From Rutstroemia sp. NJR-2017a BVV2 (Eukaryota > Ascomycota > Leotiomycetes > Helotiales > Rutstroemiaceae): a stretch of DNA of 64,000 nt. Under the pieces are notes generated by a model. It ran no database searches and was not told the DNA's origin. It worked only from the letters and a program-made list of their open reading frames with translations. Location: the NCBI GenBank assembly GCA_002946415.1, contig NJPS01000002.1, positions 124,001 through 188,000 of the forward strand. The letters are read 5' to 3'. Each line of letters starts with the position of its first letter. The first letter of the stretch is position 1. This document shows, piece by piece, positions 1 through 10,735 of this stretch. The position numbers and the translations under genes were made by a program.

Positions 1-825
1 ATCAAAGAATTCTACTTCTACTTCTACTTCTACTTCTACTTCTACTTCTTGTATTTAATATAGCCTTAGACTTAATCTTCTCTTCACATCTTCTCTGTCT
101 GTCTAACCTGAAAACCGAGTAGAGAGAGAAAGAGGTAGTTAGATAAGACAAATTTATATCCCCATTTCGCTTCTTTACTTCACCTCACGTTATTCCCAGT
201 CTGCTCTGCTCTGCTCTGGTCCGGTGCTGTCGGCTCTCCTTTGTTGTGTGCATGTGTATGTATATATATTGTGATACGACGTTGCAAGAACCAACAACCG
301 ACCAGCTATCTACCATTGATTGTGTCATGGTTCAGCAGCAAGAGGACCTAACACCATAAGAAACACATACATCAAACCACAAACACCTCCCAGCCATCTA
401 ACCATAAAGATCTATTGCAATCCTATTTCTACTCTATCCCACCTCACCTCATCTCACGTCATCTGATCTCACCTCATTTGATCTGATAAATTGATAATCT
501 GTAATCCATATCTATTCGTGATCTAGTAGCTCTTGTGTCTGTCTGTCTATCTGTCCATCCCCCCACCAACTAGATGATCTCTAATCTCTATTCTATTCCT
601 CTTTTCCCTTATTTTTACTTGCTTTTCTCTATCCCATGTAATATTTGCCCAAGTTTTTCTCTCCTCTAGCAAACCCGGCTCCCCTCTAGCAAACCCGGCC
701 CTTCCATCTCAAATCCACGTTACCCCGCTGCAGTACCCCGCAATCAACCCCTCCCTCTCTACCTCCCTCTTCCCTCAAGCAAACAAACAAGCAAACACAA
801 ACAAAAGATTAAAATTCACCACCAT
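1..825. other. Gene-poor 3' flank of the desaturase gene
   Basis: No coding gene is visible here. The stretch opens with a hexanucleotide microsatellite (about 10-49, unit TTCTAC) and continues as C/T-rich low-complexity DNA. The part next to 826 should contain the 3' UTR of the minus-strand desaturase. No terminator was resolved. Confidence 0.6.
10..49. repeat. TTCTAC hexanucleotide microsatellite
   Basis: About six and a half near-perfect tandem copies of a 6 bp unit are readable directly. It lies in non-coding DNA. Confidence 0.9.
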
Positions 826-2320
826 CTATTCAGCCAACAAAGGCAACGCAGCATTTGCCCTCAACTGCGCACTGTGACTCAGCCTCCTACCCGCATTCAA
901 ATTCCTCGTCGTACTCATAGCCGTAGCCATGGCACCAACCTGCACAATATTGGAAACTGTTGGCTTCTCGACCGCCTTTCCATCCGTCAGATCCTTAGGT
1001 TGAGTCTCGCCCCCCCTCTTGTACAGGTTCCTGAACATGAAAACACCGGATCCCTCACAGCCTTCAGATTCCTCCACGAATTTACATGTGCGTTGGTTTC
1101 TCCAGAAGGCGGTCCAGAATGGTGTCTTGACGTCAGCTTTGTAGTGCTGGCCCATGACGCGACGGATGTGCTCTGAAGCTTCACCTGCGTGGTAGAAGGG
1201 GATGGTGGAGACGAGATGGTGGCAGACGTGGGTGCCGATGATGTCGTGGAAAAGGTGAGTGTCGATGAAACCGAGGTCACGATCGATGGTTGCAGTTGCA
1301 CCACGAGCGAATGTCCAGGTGCTGTTGTTGTAATGAGGCATGGAAGCATCGGTGTGTTGGAGGAAGGTGATGGCAACTATTTTAGAATATTAGCTGTGCT
1401 GTCCATGGTAAAATTTTCACGAAAAGAGTCAAATTCAACTTACCAATCCAGTTGTTAACCCACAACCACGGAACACCCCAAAGCACAATAACATTCCAGC
1501 TTCCGAAGACTTGACCAGCCCAGATCAAAGCAGCAATCATAACAGCAACTCCAACATCGCTCAAAGCAATCAAATGCAACTCAGACTTCTTGAAGAAAAC
1601 ACTATCCTCGCCGAAGTAGAAGTGAGAGATTCTCATTCCCGAGGCACCATCGTACTCCTGACCGGTCAAGTTGGCCAATAAATATCCGGGCCATCCAAAG
1701 AATTGATGGATGAAAGCATGCCATAAAGTAGCAATGGGCGAATCCTCAGCCAATTCGGCAAATTCAACCATATTAGCCTTGGCCTTCTCGCCAAAGTTTC
1801 GCTTCAACCAGCTATCTCTGGTGTGTGGCACGAAAGCCGTATCCTTATCCATGTTTCCGGTGGATTTGTGGTGCTGGGAATGGGATAGACGCCAGGAGTG
1901 GAAAGGCACCAGGAGGAAGGAATGCATAATCAAACCCATGGTCCAGTTCAATTGCTTGTTCTTGGAGAAGGCGCCATGACCGCACTCATGGGCCAAGATC
2001 CAGATTCCGGTGAAGACGAACCCTTGCACGGTGGTGTACGCAACCCAGGCGGCAAATCGGAGGTAGATGTTGGGGAGGAGGGGGATATAGGTGACGGCGA
2101 GGTAGATGAGGGTCGAGAGGTAGAAGTAATCGCGGACCACGTAAGCCATGGAGCGAATGATGGAGGGTTTGAAACAATGAGCGGGGATAGCATCATGGAT
2201 TTCCTTCATGGTGTAATTGGGTAATTCGAACACATTTCCATTGAGATCGATGTGTTGAGCTTGTTTTGCCGAGGACGATTCCTCGATTTTACTCGTCGAG
2301 GCACGAGTATTTGGCGCCAT
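826..2320 (-). CDS. Delta-12 fatty acid (oleate) desaturase, FAD2-type
   Basis: This endoplasmic-reticulum membrane di-iron enzyme converts oleoyl to linoleoyl chains on phospholipids. Exons are 1444-2320 and 826-1376, with one 67 bp intron (1377-1443, GTAAGT donor). The lengths sum in frame to 475 aa, normal for fungal FAD2. The three histidine boxes are present: HECGH at residues 111-115, HSQHH at 147-151 and HVCHH at 342-346. Hydrophobic blocks follow boxes 1 and 2, as the family requires. The splice joins a conserved stretch, NNWIVAITFLQHT, which confirms it. The start chosen is the first in-frame ATG (MAPNTRASTS). A separate omega-3 desaturase is possible, but the N-terminal region and box spacing read as delta-12. 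The next gene upstream ends 4.5 kb away, so the gene has an unusually long 5' flank. Confidence 0.95.
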
Positions 2321-2823
2321 CTTGGGTGGTTTTTGTTTCTTTTCTCAAGTCAATTGAGGAAGACGGTGGGTTTCTTTTTCAGCAGCGAGTTGAATTGATG
2401 TCGAAGATGGTGCTTGTAGGAATTATTTCGAGCCAAACGGAAAGAATGAAATTGGGGGCAAATCTAATTTCAGTTGGGAATCCAATCAAATCTGGATCCT
2501 GGTTTCTGATGGAGAGACGTGAAAAGTGAAAGAACAAGTGGTCCCAAGCTCCCAATGAAAGAGAAGCAGAGAGGCACGCACAGGAAAGGAAAAGGAAAGC
2601 CGAATTTTGAGAGGGAGAAGGAGGCTCTCAAAATGGTGTTTAGAAGAGAAGAAGGAGGAAGAGAGGAAGTCGAGGGTTGGAATGTGGGATATGGAGTTTT
2701 AATATGAAATTTGCAAAAGTGCTACACTACTCATGTCTAGTGTGGTCAGAAGCCAGGACTAGACAGATAGCCAGCCAGCAAGCAAGCAGTAGTAGATAGA
2801 GGAATCTTGGGTAATTCCCTGGT

Positions 2824-2886
2824 ACAGAAGTAGTAAGTAGTAAGGAAATAGTAAGGAAGTAGTAAGGAAGTAGTAAGGAAGGAGTA
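2824..2886. repeat. Imperfect 11-12 bp tandem repeat (AGTAGTAAGGAA-like)
   Basis: About five degenerate copies are readable directly. The repeat is non-coding and lies about 0.5 kb upstream of the desaturase start codon. Confidence 0.8.
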
Positions 2887-5800
2887 GTTCTTCCTTATTT
2901 TCCTATTTTACCCCCCAATTCCCTCACCCATTTCATCGATTCTCTTTTCTTTTCTCTAGCGTAATCTGTAGACAAGTGGATAAGTGGGTGCGGATAAGGG
3001 TTTTTTTAAGGGTCTTAGGGGAAATCTCACAACTTCCTCGTCTAGCGCGAACCAAAATAAAGCAAAATAAAGCACGACTTTTGCTCCTATTTCCCATTTC
3101 TCCCATTTCTCCCATCCATTTCTCACCCACTTTCTTTTCTTACTCGTCCAGGAGAGACACTTCCCGCCTCCAAAATATCCATAAATTCCCCATAAAAAGC
3201 GCGAAAAACAACCCCTCGGACCCTTTTTTCTCGATGCTGGCTCCACTTCTCGTCCCTTTTGGCTGGTTGTGATAGGGTTGCTACTCTGTGATGTTTTGGC
3301 CGGTTTGATGTTCTCTGGCCCCTGGGTGGTGGTGGTGGTGTTTGGAATGGGGGACCCGCCCCGCTGTCAGAGCAGAGATCCAATTTTATCTCCTCAACAA
3401 ATTTTTATGTCGAGACGCGGTTGCACCTGCGAGTCTTGGCTGGATAGATACGAAATGCTCTTCCTCTTGCTCTTCACCTCCTTTTCCTCGTGATGTTGTA
3501 CAGTACATTGCCCTCCCACCTACCAGGATTCCCTCTCATTGAAGCCACATATGTAGCACAGTAGCACATAATCTAGCACACGCACACGCACACGCACATG
3601 TCACACAAAATGGCTCCAAAGCCGTTCAAGCCACCCACCGCTACAGTAGCTTGCCTTATTTGTCCAAGTACGAAATACAAAGGAAAACGTTCTCCCACAA
3701 ACACAGGTACACATTCCATTCTATCCCCTACTAAACGCCAATCATTGTCGCCACGGGGAAGGGGAACAGAAACATCTCTACCAAATATACTTGATATCTG
3801 TCTCTCCCTGCTGTCTTGGTGTGTTCTATTATGGTAATACTTCCCCTTGAAGTTACTCCTTGCTTGGTTTTTCTCACTCTACCCTACCGCAAAAATAAAT
3901 ACCTTCTTAATCCATCTCTATATCTCTTATCCCCTCCCCTCCCCTCTATCCCACCTCTCACCGTTCTTTTCCTCCGCCAAATTAACCGCGCACAAAACAC
4001 ACACACCACACGTACAAACACACAGCCTCTTACCCTATTTCCCCCTGCCTTACCCTGCCCTACTTCCCCTTGCCCTACCCCTACCCGCACTAAACGCAGG
4101 GTCCTACCATATCCGTCCCTAGCCCCCCCACCCTCTGACTCGTCTCGCCGCTCATTGGCTCGGGGTGTGGCGGCCCCCTGATGATCTGTCCATCTTTTCT
4201 TCTAGAAGGAAGAAGCAACGCTGGTGTAACTGATGGACGAGCAAATGGATGGGATGAATTAGAGGAGGGAGTATGTCATAACTGTGGTTGTATTATAGAT
4301 CAATGAGATGGTATTTGTGTGTATGTATATAATGAATAATAAGTACATAAGCATCAAGATTGCTGCTGAAAGTCAGAGTAAGAATAAGAAATGAAATACT
4401 TGGCTGCTGGGGTGAGATTACAGTATGCGGGATATCTACTGGGTAGAAGAGACTGACCGGAACGCAGAACAATAATAGAAGCTTACTACTCTGTACCCTG
4501 TCAGGCAAGTGCAGAAGATTCGGAGGGGGATGAATAACTACGATATAACTACGACTGTCGAATTTAGCATGTGAAGACAGCTTTTCGTATTGTATTGTAT
4601 TGAGTTGTGAGATTTCACGTGCCCAACGGTCATTCTCACTCTACTGCCACCTCTCGACCTGAAAACTACGTTCTTACCTTATTGCCTCTAAAGCAGTACC
4701 AAGCATATTACTATGTCAGCTCCGAAGATTGTATTCTTACCTTCTGCTCACTCTACTGCTGCCTCCCGAGTTATACAAGGATATCATACTTCCGTATCAT
4801 CACTCTTGTTGTCTTCTTTCTTTTCATTTTCTGCCCCCTCCTCGACGCCAACAGACAGCAGACACCAAACCAACCACAGATATATAAGCTATAGTAACTA
4901 AACATAAACTACTATTTTTGATTTTATAGTATTTATCTAGGCCATTTACTTACTCCACCAAAGATAAACACGCTGGACTAGTACAGAAACTCACGAACAT
5001 ACATGTACATACTACTTAGCTCACCAACACATCTACCGATATACCTCGCCAACACATCTACCCACCTGCCTACTCATCGCGCCCCCACCATACCATACTC
5101 CACCTCATGCTACGAACACCTCCGTACTTGGATTCCTCCTTATCCGAGTCCCCCGCTCTCCATCCCGCCCCATCCCTCCTTATCACCCCGCTCTATAACC
5201 CTCCAGCCTCTTCACTCTACCAAGTATCTCCGTGCTCTTTCAGTTGTATCTCTCGTCTCCCTATCCCCCTCCTCTCGATCCCTTTGTCGTTCCCTCAATA
5301 TTCGCCTCTTGTTTTCGTCTCTCTCTATATAAATACTCTTCACCCTTTACTCTAACCCCCAATTCCCAGCCCCCAATCCCAAACCCCAAACCCCAACTTA
5401 TCTTCTTTCCGCTTATTATTCCCCCGCCCTCCTATCCTCCTTCGCCTCCGTCTTCTCCTCCTCCACCTTTCCTAAGCTAAACCCTATATAAATATACGAG
5501 TTCTATTTATCCCCTTCCTCTTCCCATCTACCTTTCTACTTATCCTTCTTCCTATCTATTCTCTTATATATACTCTCTTACTATTCTCTCAAACTTCCTT
5601 CTATCTATCTATCTATCCACCCCCCTCCTCAAGAAAAGAGGTAATCAACCACTTAAAGAATTATATACTTAGAACTTACTCACTCACCTTACCTAGCCAA
5701 CTAATTAATTAATCAATCACTCACTCAATCAATACTAAATAAAAAAGTAAAATATATATATATATCCTATCCTTATCTCTATCTCACTCTTCCCCTCCTC

Positions 5801-6014
5801 CCCTCCTCCCTCCCTATCACCCCTCCTCCCCTTACCCTTCTTCCCTCCAGTCCAGCTCTTCCACCCATCTCCCGCTCCTCACTATCTCCTCCTCCTCCTC
5901 CCTGCTTCCTCCCCCGTCCATACAACAAATCCCACATAACCCACCTATCCACCCATCATCCATATAAAAAACCCTCCCTCAAACCCCCCTCGATCTCTCC
6001 CCTCAACACCCTTC

Positions 6015-6115
6015 TCATCCATATCCATATCCACATCCATATCCACATCCACATCCACATCCACATCCATATCCACATCCACATCCACATCCACATCCAC
6101 ATCCATATCCACATC
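6015..6115. repeat. CCA(C/T)AT hexanucleotide minisatellite
   Basis: A 100 bp array of 6 bp units alternates CCACAT and CCATAT in higher-order blocks. On the minus strand it encodes an artefactual Asp/Val/Met repeat, which is not a gene. Confidence 0.9.
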
Positions 6116-6853
6116 CCCAGTCCATCCACATCCACCCTCCCTCAATCTTTCCCAATCTCTTCCTCAACCCTTCCCCTCTCACAAACACAAACACAAATTT
6201 CTCACCCCCCGAAAAGGAAGAAAAAAAGAAGTTTATTCTTAAGTTATTGTATGTATACATTCAACCAATCGTTAAGCGACATGAACATAAACTCTTTGCC
6301 TGCTTTACCTACTTCCTTCCTTGCTTACATGCATGCAAATCATTTAGCCCTGCCTTGCCTTGCCTTACTTCTCATACCACATTGCTTTGCTTTATTCCAC
6401 TTTATTTTACTCTTTACTCTTGCTTTACTATGCTCTGCTCTGCTCTGTTCCGCTCTGACCTCAACATCTGAGAAGCAAAAATAAAAACAATTCCATCCAG
6501 TCATAAAAAAAAACAGCAGTTTTCATTTCGCCGCCCTCCCCAAAAATGTCTCTCGTCTCATGCATAAATGTGTGGTGGTGGTGAAAACAACAACAAAAGG
6601 ATTGATGATGAAAAAGGACAAAAAAAAAACTCCATTTGTACCCAGACACCATATTTGACTTTTTGCAAGAGAAAAACAAATTCCAAAAATAACAATGCCC
6701 TGTACCTGTATGAGACAAGACTAGATAACAAAAGCAACAACCAAAATTTGTATCGTTCGTGATGGTCGTTCCAAGCTCATCCGGAGGGAGGGGAGGCGAC
6801 TGACGTAGCACAGCTAGGTCGGGTTTTCATTCATTCTTCGTATATGCATTGAT

Positions 6854-9800
6854 TTATCTCTATCCAAACCGTCAGCATCGTATCTTGGGTCAAGGAATAT
6901 GATATAGACTTACTCGTCCTCGTCGAGAATTGACTTGCTCTTGTTGCATGAATCCCATGTTCTGCATTCCACCAACAGCTAGCCCATTATAACCATAACC
7001 TCCCATACCCATCATGTTACCAAAGCCAGGTGGGGCAAATGAATTCTGTCCCATCATAGGACCTGGGCTCATGTTTTGTGGTGGAGGTTGTATGGGGCTG
7101 GCATTTTGCATGCCCCGATATTGATCTGCCATCTGTGGGCTTCCGAAGCCTCCAAAGCCAGATTGCATGTTGGGATAAAAGTTGTTCATCGGGGGGGTGG
7201 CTCGTGCCATGTTCTGGTATTGCAGTTGTTGCATCGACATTGGTTGAATCATAGGATTTGAAGGAGGGAACATCGAGCTTGGAATAGCATACGACTGGTA
7301 AGGAGTCACATTGGAGTCCATACTGTCGGTTCTTTGCATGCCCATACCCATGTCAAATGCATTTTGCATTGGAGGATAGAATTGATTGGCACCATATTGG
7401 GGTGGAGGCATGTGTCCATTGGCTTGGCTTTGTTGGGATCCCGGTCTGGGTCGCTCATTTGAATGCTGCTGAGTGTGCTCTCTGCTTGGCCCGGTGCTAC
7501 CATTGCGGGTGGACAATCCAACCTCATCCATGAGACGCTTATATCCTTGTGCTGGCTGCGCCTTGAGACGAATCAGGACGTTGCGGATGTTCTCTACCAC
7601 TTGACTGCGAATTGACTCATCGAAGAATGGCGTGGTGAGCACCTTGAAGATCAAAGTTGCACCACAAGCCTGATCAGATAAGATGGCCTCAAGAGTCTCA
7701 TCATTGGGCGAGAAGAACAATGCTTGGAAGATCTGATCACGAGCATCGGATTCCAACTTCTGATTGATGACTTTCAATACGGTAAGATACGCAACCTTGT
7801 GTTTGCAGAGATGCACCAAATTTGGCACGAGTTGAGGTGCAAGAACGGATCGTCTTTGAGGGAATGTGCAGGTATCCAAGAACCACGTTAAGAGGAGAGC
7901 ACCATTAGCGTTAGTAGCCAGTTGAACGCTGTGCAAGGCGATAGCAGCGGCCAGCATTCGTTGTTGTTCCTTGGTGGAATGATGGCTTTCAAGACAAGCT
8001 CGCATAGCCCGTGCTCCGTAACGTCCCTCCGAGATTGGCTTCATCTGGCTAAGCATTGCCTCGAAGATGAAATCATTGAATGGCGAGCCAAACTTCAAGC
8101 AACATTGGAGGACGTAATTGCCATACTGATCGAGGAACAACGGAACAGTATAAGGCTGAAGGTTGGAGACGATCATATTCTTCTGCTTTGGTCTAGAAAT
8201 TATCAAGTCAGCTAAAATTCAACTGGGTGTTGCTCAAGAGGTCTGTCAGTGCACTAGTCCATGGACCTGCTTCAAATTTCTGACTTATCAGGTCCAAGTC
8301 AAGATTTGAGATCTCTGTTTAAAATCCGCATAATCGGATGCTGAATGTAGTATAACACTTCAACAATCAAATATCTCGGATCAACGAATCCAAACCCGAT
8401 ATGTATGAGTCCGAAATTTGAAGTTGGTCCATGAATTAGTGCACCCAGGTATGCGGTTATGAACCTTGCTATTGGGGAAGAGGAGTTAATGGGACCGAAA
8501 ATGTACTTACGTGCTGCATACTTCTATGATCTTTTGGGCGGCCCAGGTACCATTCTTGTGAACACCAATTTCAGCCAGGTGGGGTGCGATCTCCGCCAGC
8601 ATGAGATCCCTCATATCATCCGAGCAGTGCTCGAACAGTTTTTGCACAACAGTATTACCAAGGTAATCTGAAGACAGCTCAGCAACTTCTGGGAGCATTT
8701 CCATAGCGATACTCTCAATCTCTGCGGGCGACCAGCTTTGGTTGTCGATTCGCTTCCTGATATCTCTAAGTTTTGGTGCGTCATGAACTCGGTTGTGGCT
8801 TGGCTCTGGTATTGGTGGGATTTCCGACTGATAGTTGTCGTAAGAGATAGCCTGCTGCAAGCTTTGGCTGATCTTAGTCTTGTCATCCGCAGTGGCTCCA
8901 AACTCTCCGACGATATTCAAGATTTCATTCTTGATATCTCTGAGTTGTGGGGAAGGTGGCTCCGCGGTTGCTTGTCGAGATGCAGCACTAGCCGAAGCAC
9001 CATTGGCATCACCCGAAGATGCTGTCGTCTCCTGTCCTTTTGAAAATGGGTCAGGGCTTGGTGAAGGGAATGTTCCCTCATGGCCTGGAGTCGTAGCTGG
9101 AGAGACTGGCTTGGCGAAATTGATTCGGACTGGTCCAGCTCCGGGGAAGATCTCCTTTCCATGCATCATGGCCTTGGCAGATACAGCACTTTCCACGCGC
9201 TCAAAATTGACGAATCCGCAGTTCTTGTGTGTAAGAACACGAGCAGATTGGACAGGGCCGTGAGACTTGAACATCTCAGTAAGTGTGGAAGTAGTTGTTG
9301 ATGATGGAATGCTCCCGAGCCAAAGTGCACTTGTAGGTCCTTCCAAAGTATGCTCGTTGGGGGAGAGATGATCATTTCGGCTATTGGAGCGTCCTAAGCT
9401 CATAGCAGCCACCGCTTCTGGTAGCCCCTCGAATTCTTGAGCTTCGGACATGCGGACGTCTGCGGCATTGATACTGTTTCCAAGACGAGACGCAGATGGA
9501 TAGTAATCTCGAAGTAGGCGTGTTGTTGGTGATTCAAGTACTCCGGCAGTTCTAGCCCTGGGTCTGTTGGAGGATGCTTGATTGGCAAATGCCTGTACTG
9601 CCAGATTGTGTTGTTGAATTGCAGCATTGGTTGCGGCCATTTGCATGTGTAGTTGGGCTTGCTGAGCTTCGTATGGTGTCATGCTACCAGACCCATACTC
9701 GTCAGCCTCCTCATCCTCAGCATATTTCTCCTTCGCATTGACTGAATATGATCGGAATCGATTTGCTTGCTTGTTCATGTCGGCGAGATTTGCTAAAAAT

Positions 9801-10735
9801 GGATTGACTAGTTGTGCTCGTGGCGGTTGCGGGGTATCTGCGAGACCAAGATAATCAAGAGTCCTCATCTCGTTTTCACCGGTGCCTTCTTTGGAAAACG
9901 AAGATTGTGCGGGAGAGCTTGGACCGTTGGAAGGCTGGCTCGCTATGCTAGCCAATGTTGAAGTTCGCTCCCGACCGGATGCCCAACTAGTTGAAAATAC
10001 GGATGGGCCGAAAGGACCGCTAACATTGGCGTACTGAGGTCTCTGAGGCATTGATCCCGCACGCAAACGTGATAACAAGGTTGCATTACTCGATGGGTCT
10101 CCCATCTCACCAAGATTTGGCGAGGGAGATTTGAATGGACTTTGTGAAGGGGTCGGCCTTGAGGATTTGGACACGAGAGAAGGGATTGATGGGATACCAG
10201 CGCTAGTAGCTCCGCCAGGAGAGAAACGAGATGGCACTGTGCCAGCGCGGGCTCGTCGGGTTGGCAAGATCTCTGCCGTTGGCAGATGGGTGAAGTCAGG
10301 GAACCCATCTGTGGGCGATTCTGGTATATTTTCGCGGAGGGGTGTTGAATTGCCACTTGTCGGAGGACCCCACACATTCACTGGTAGTCCTTCTTGCGCT
10401 TGGATTTCTCGTGCTCTACAAAGTCGAAATTAGTCATGGTCCATAGCTGCAGAAGAATCGGCTATTATCAATTACCTCTTTGAAGAGAAGAGCCTGCTGG
10501 CACTTGTTCCACCGAGCTGCTCATGCGATGGAGAGCCAGCTCCCGACCGCGTGTTGCTGGCCATTTTGCTTGCAGAATTCAATGCGCCGGGAAGACCAAA
10601 TGGTGACCTTAAAGAACCTCCTGTAGTAGGTTCTGTGGGGGAAGTATTGGCGGTCGAAGAACCTGATCGGGTATAACCCACAGCTGATTGAGGTAAATGA
10701 CCTAGATTGAGATGCTCAGATCTCTTAGTTGACAT
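6854..10735 (-). CDS. RRM plus Pumilio (PUF) RNA-binding protein, Jsn1/Puf2-like
   Basis: This is a cytoplasmic 3'-UTR-binding regulator of mRNA localisation and decay. Exons are 10476-10735, 8511-10415, 6914-8192 and 6854-6859, summing in frame to 1149 aa. The N-terminal 440 residues are Ser/Pro/Gln-rich and disordered. An RRM lies at about 449-523, with RNP2 LWLGSI and RNP1 NCGFVNF. PUF repeats run from about 600 to 970 and include QYGNYVLQ. The tail is Gln/Met/Pro/Gly-rich. RRM followed by PUF is the architecture of yeast Jsn1/Puf1 and Puf2. The last intron (GTAAGT, GCTGAC branch, ATAG) leaves a final exon coding only one Arg plus stop, giving an RRGRR end. Without that splice the protein would end seven residues further on. 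Intron 8193-8510 is unusually long because of a MITE-like insertion. Yeast relatives set the role; target specificity is not readable. Confidence 0.9.
8239..8454. mobile_element. MITE-like element with ~37 bp terminal inverted repeats inside a PUF intron
   Basis: The element spans 8247-8446 (200 bp). Its left end starts CAGTGCACTAGTCCATGG. The reverse complement of the right end starts GGGTGCACTAATTCATGG. The two arms match at about 31 of the first 38 positions. The flanks 8239-8246 (AGGTCTGT) and 8447-8454 (AGGTATGC) agree at 6 of 8 bases, as expected of an aged 8 bp target-site duplication. The CAGTG-type end and the 8 bp duplication suggest a non-autonomous hAT element, which is inference. 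There is no coding capacity. It lies wholly between the donor (8510) and the acceptor (8193), so it is spliced out. Confidence 0.75.

Larger units (their letters stand above)
2321..6853. other. 4.5 kb gene-poor region upstream of the desaturase, C/T-rich on the + strand
   Basis: No gene is supported. Open frames here are Pro/Ser/Leu-rich on the + strand and arise from base composition. The part adjoining 2320 must hold the desaturase promoter and 5' UTR; the part adjoining 6853 must hold the 3' UTR of the PUF gene. Short tandem repeats occur at about 2824-2886 (unit near AGTAGTAAGGAA) and 6015-6115. From about 3880 to 6200 pyrimidines dominate the + strand almost continuously. Confidence 0.6.

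Noticed and set aside
3598..5480. Several + strand frames of 60-120 codons rich in Pro, Ser and Leu
   Set aside because: All three frames are open because of pyrimidine bias; none has a recognisable domain.
5945..6260. Minus-strand frames with long Asp/Val/Met and Cys/Gly/Tyr repeats
   Set aside because: They are translations of the hexanucleotide array at 6015-6115, with no start context, splice sites or flanking conserved sequence.
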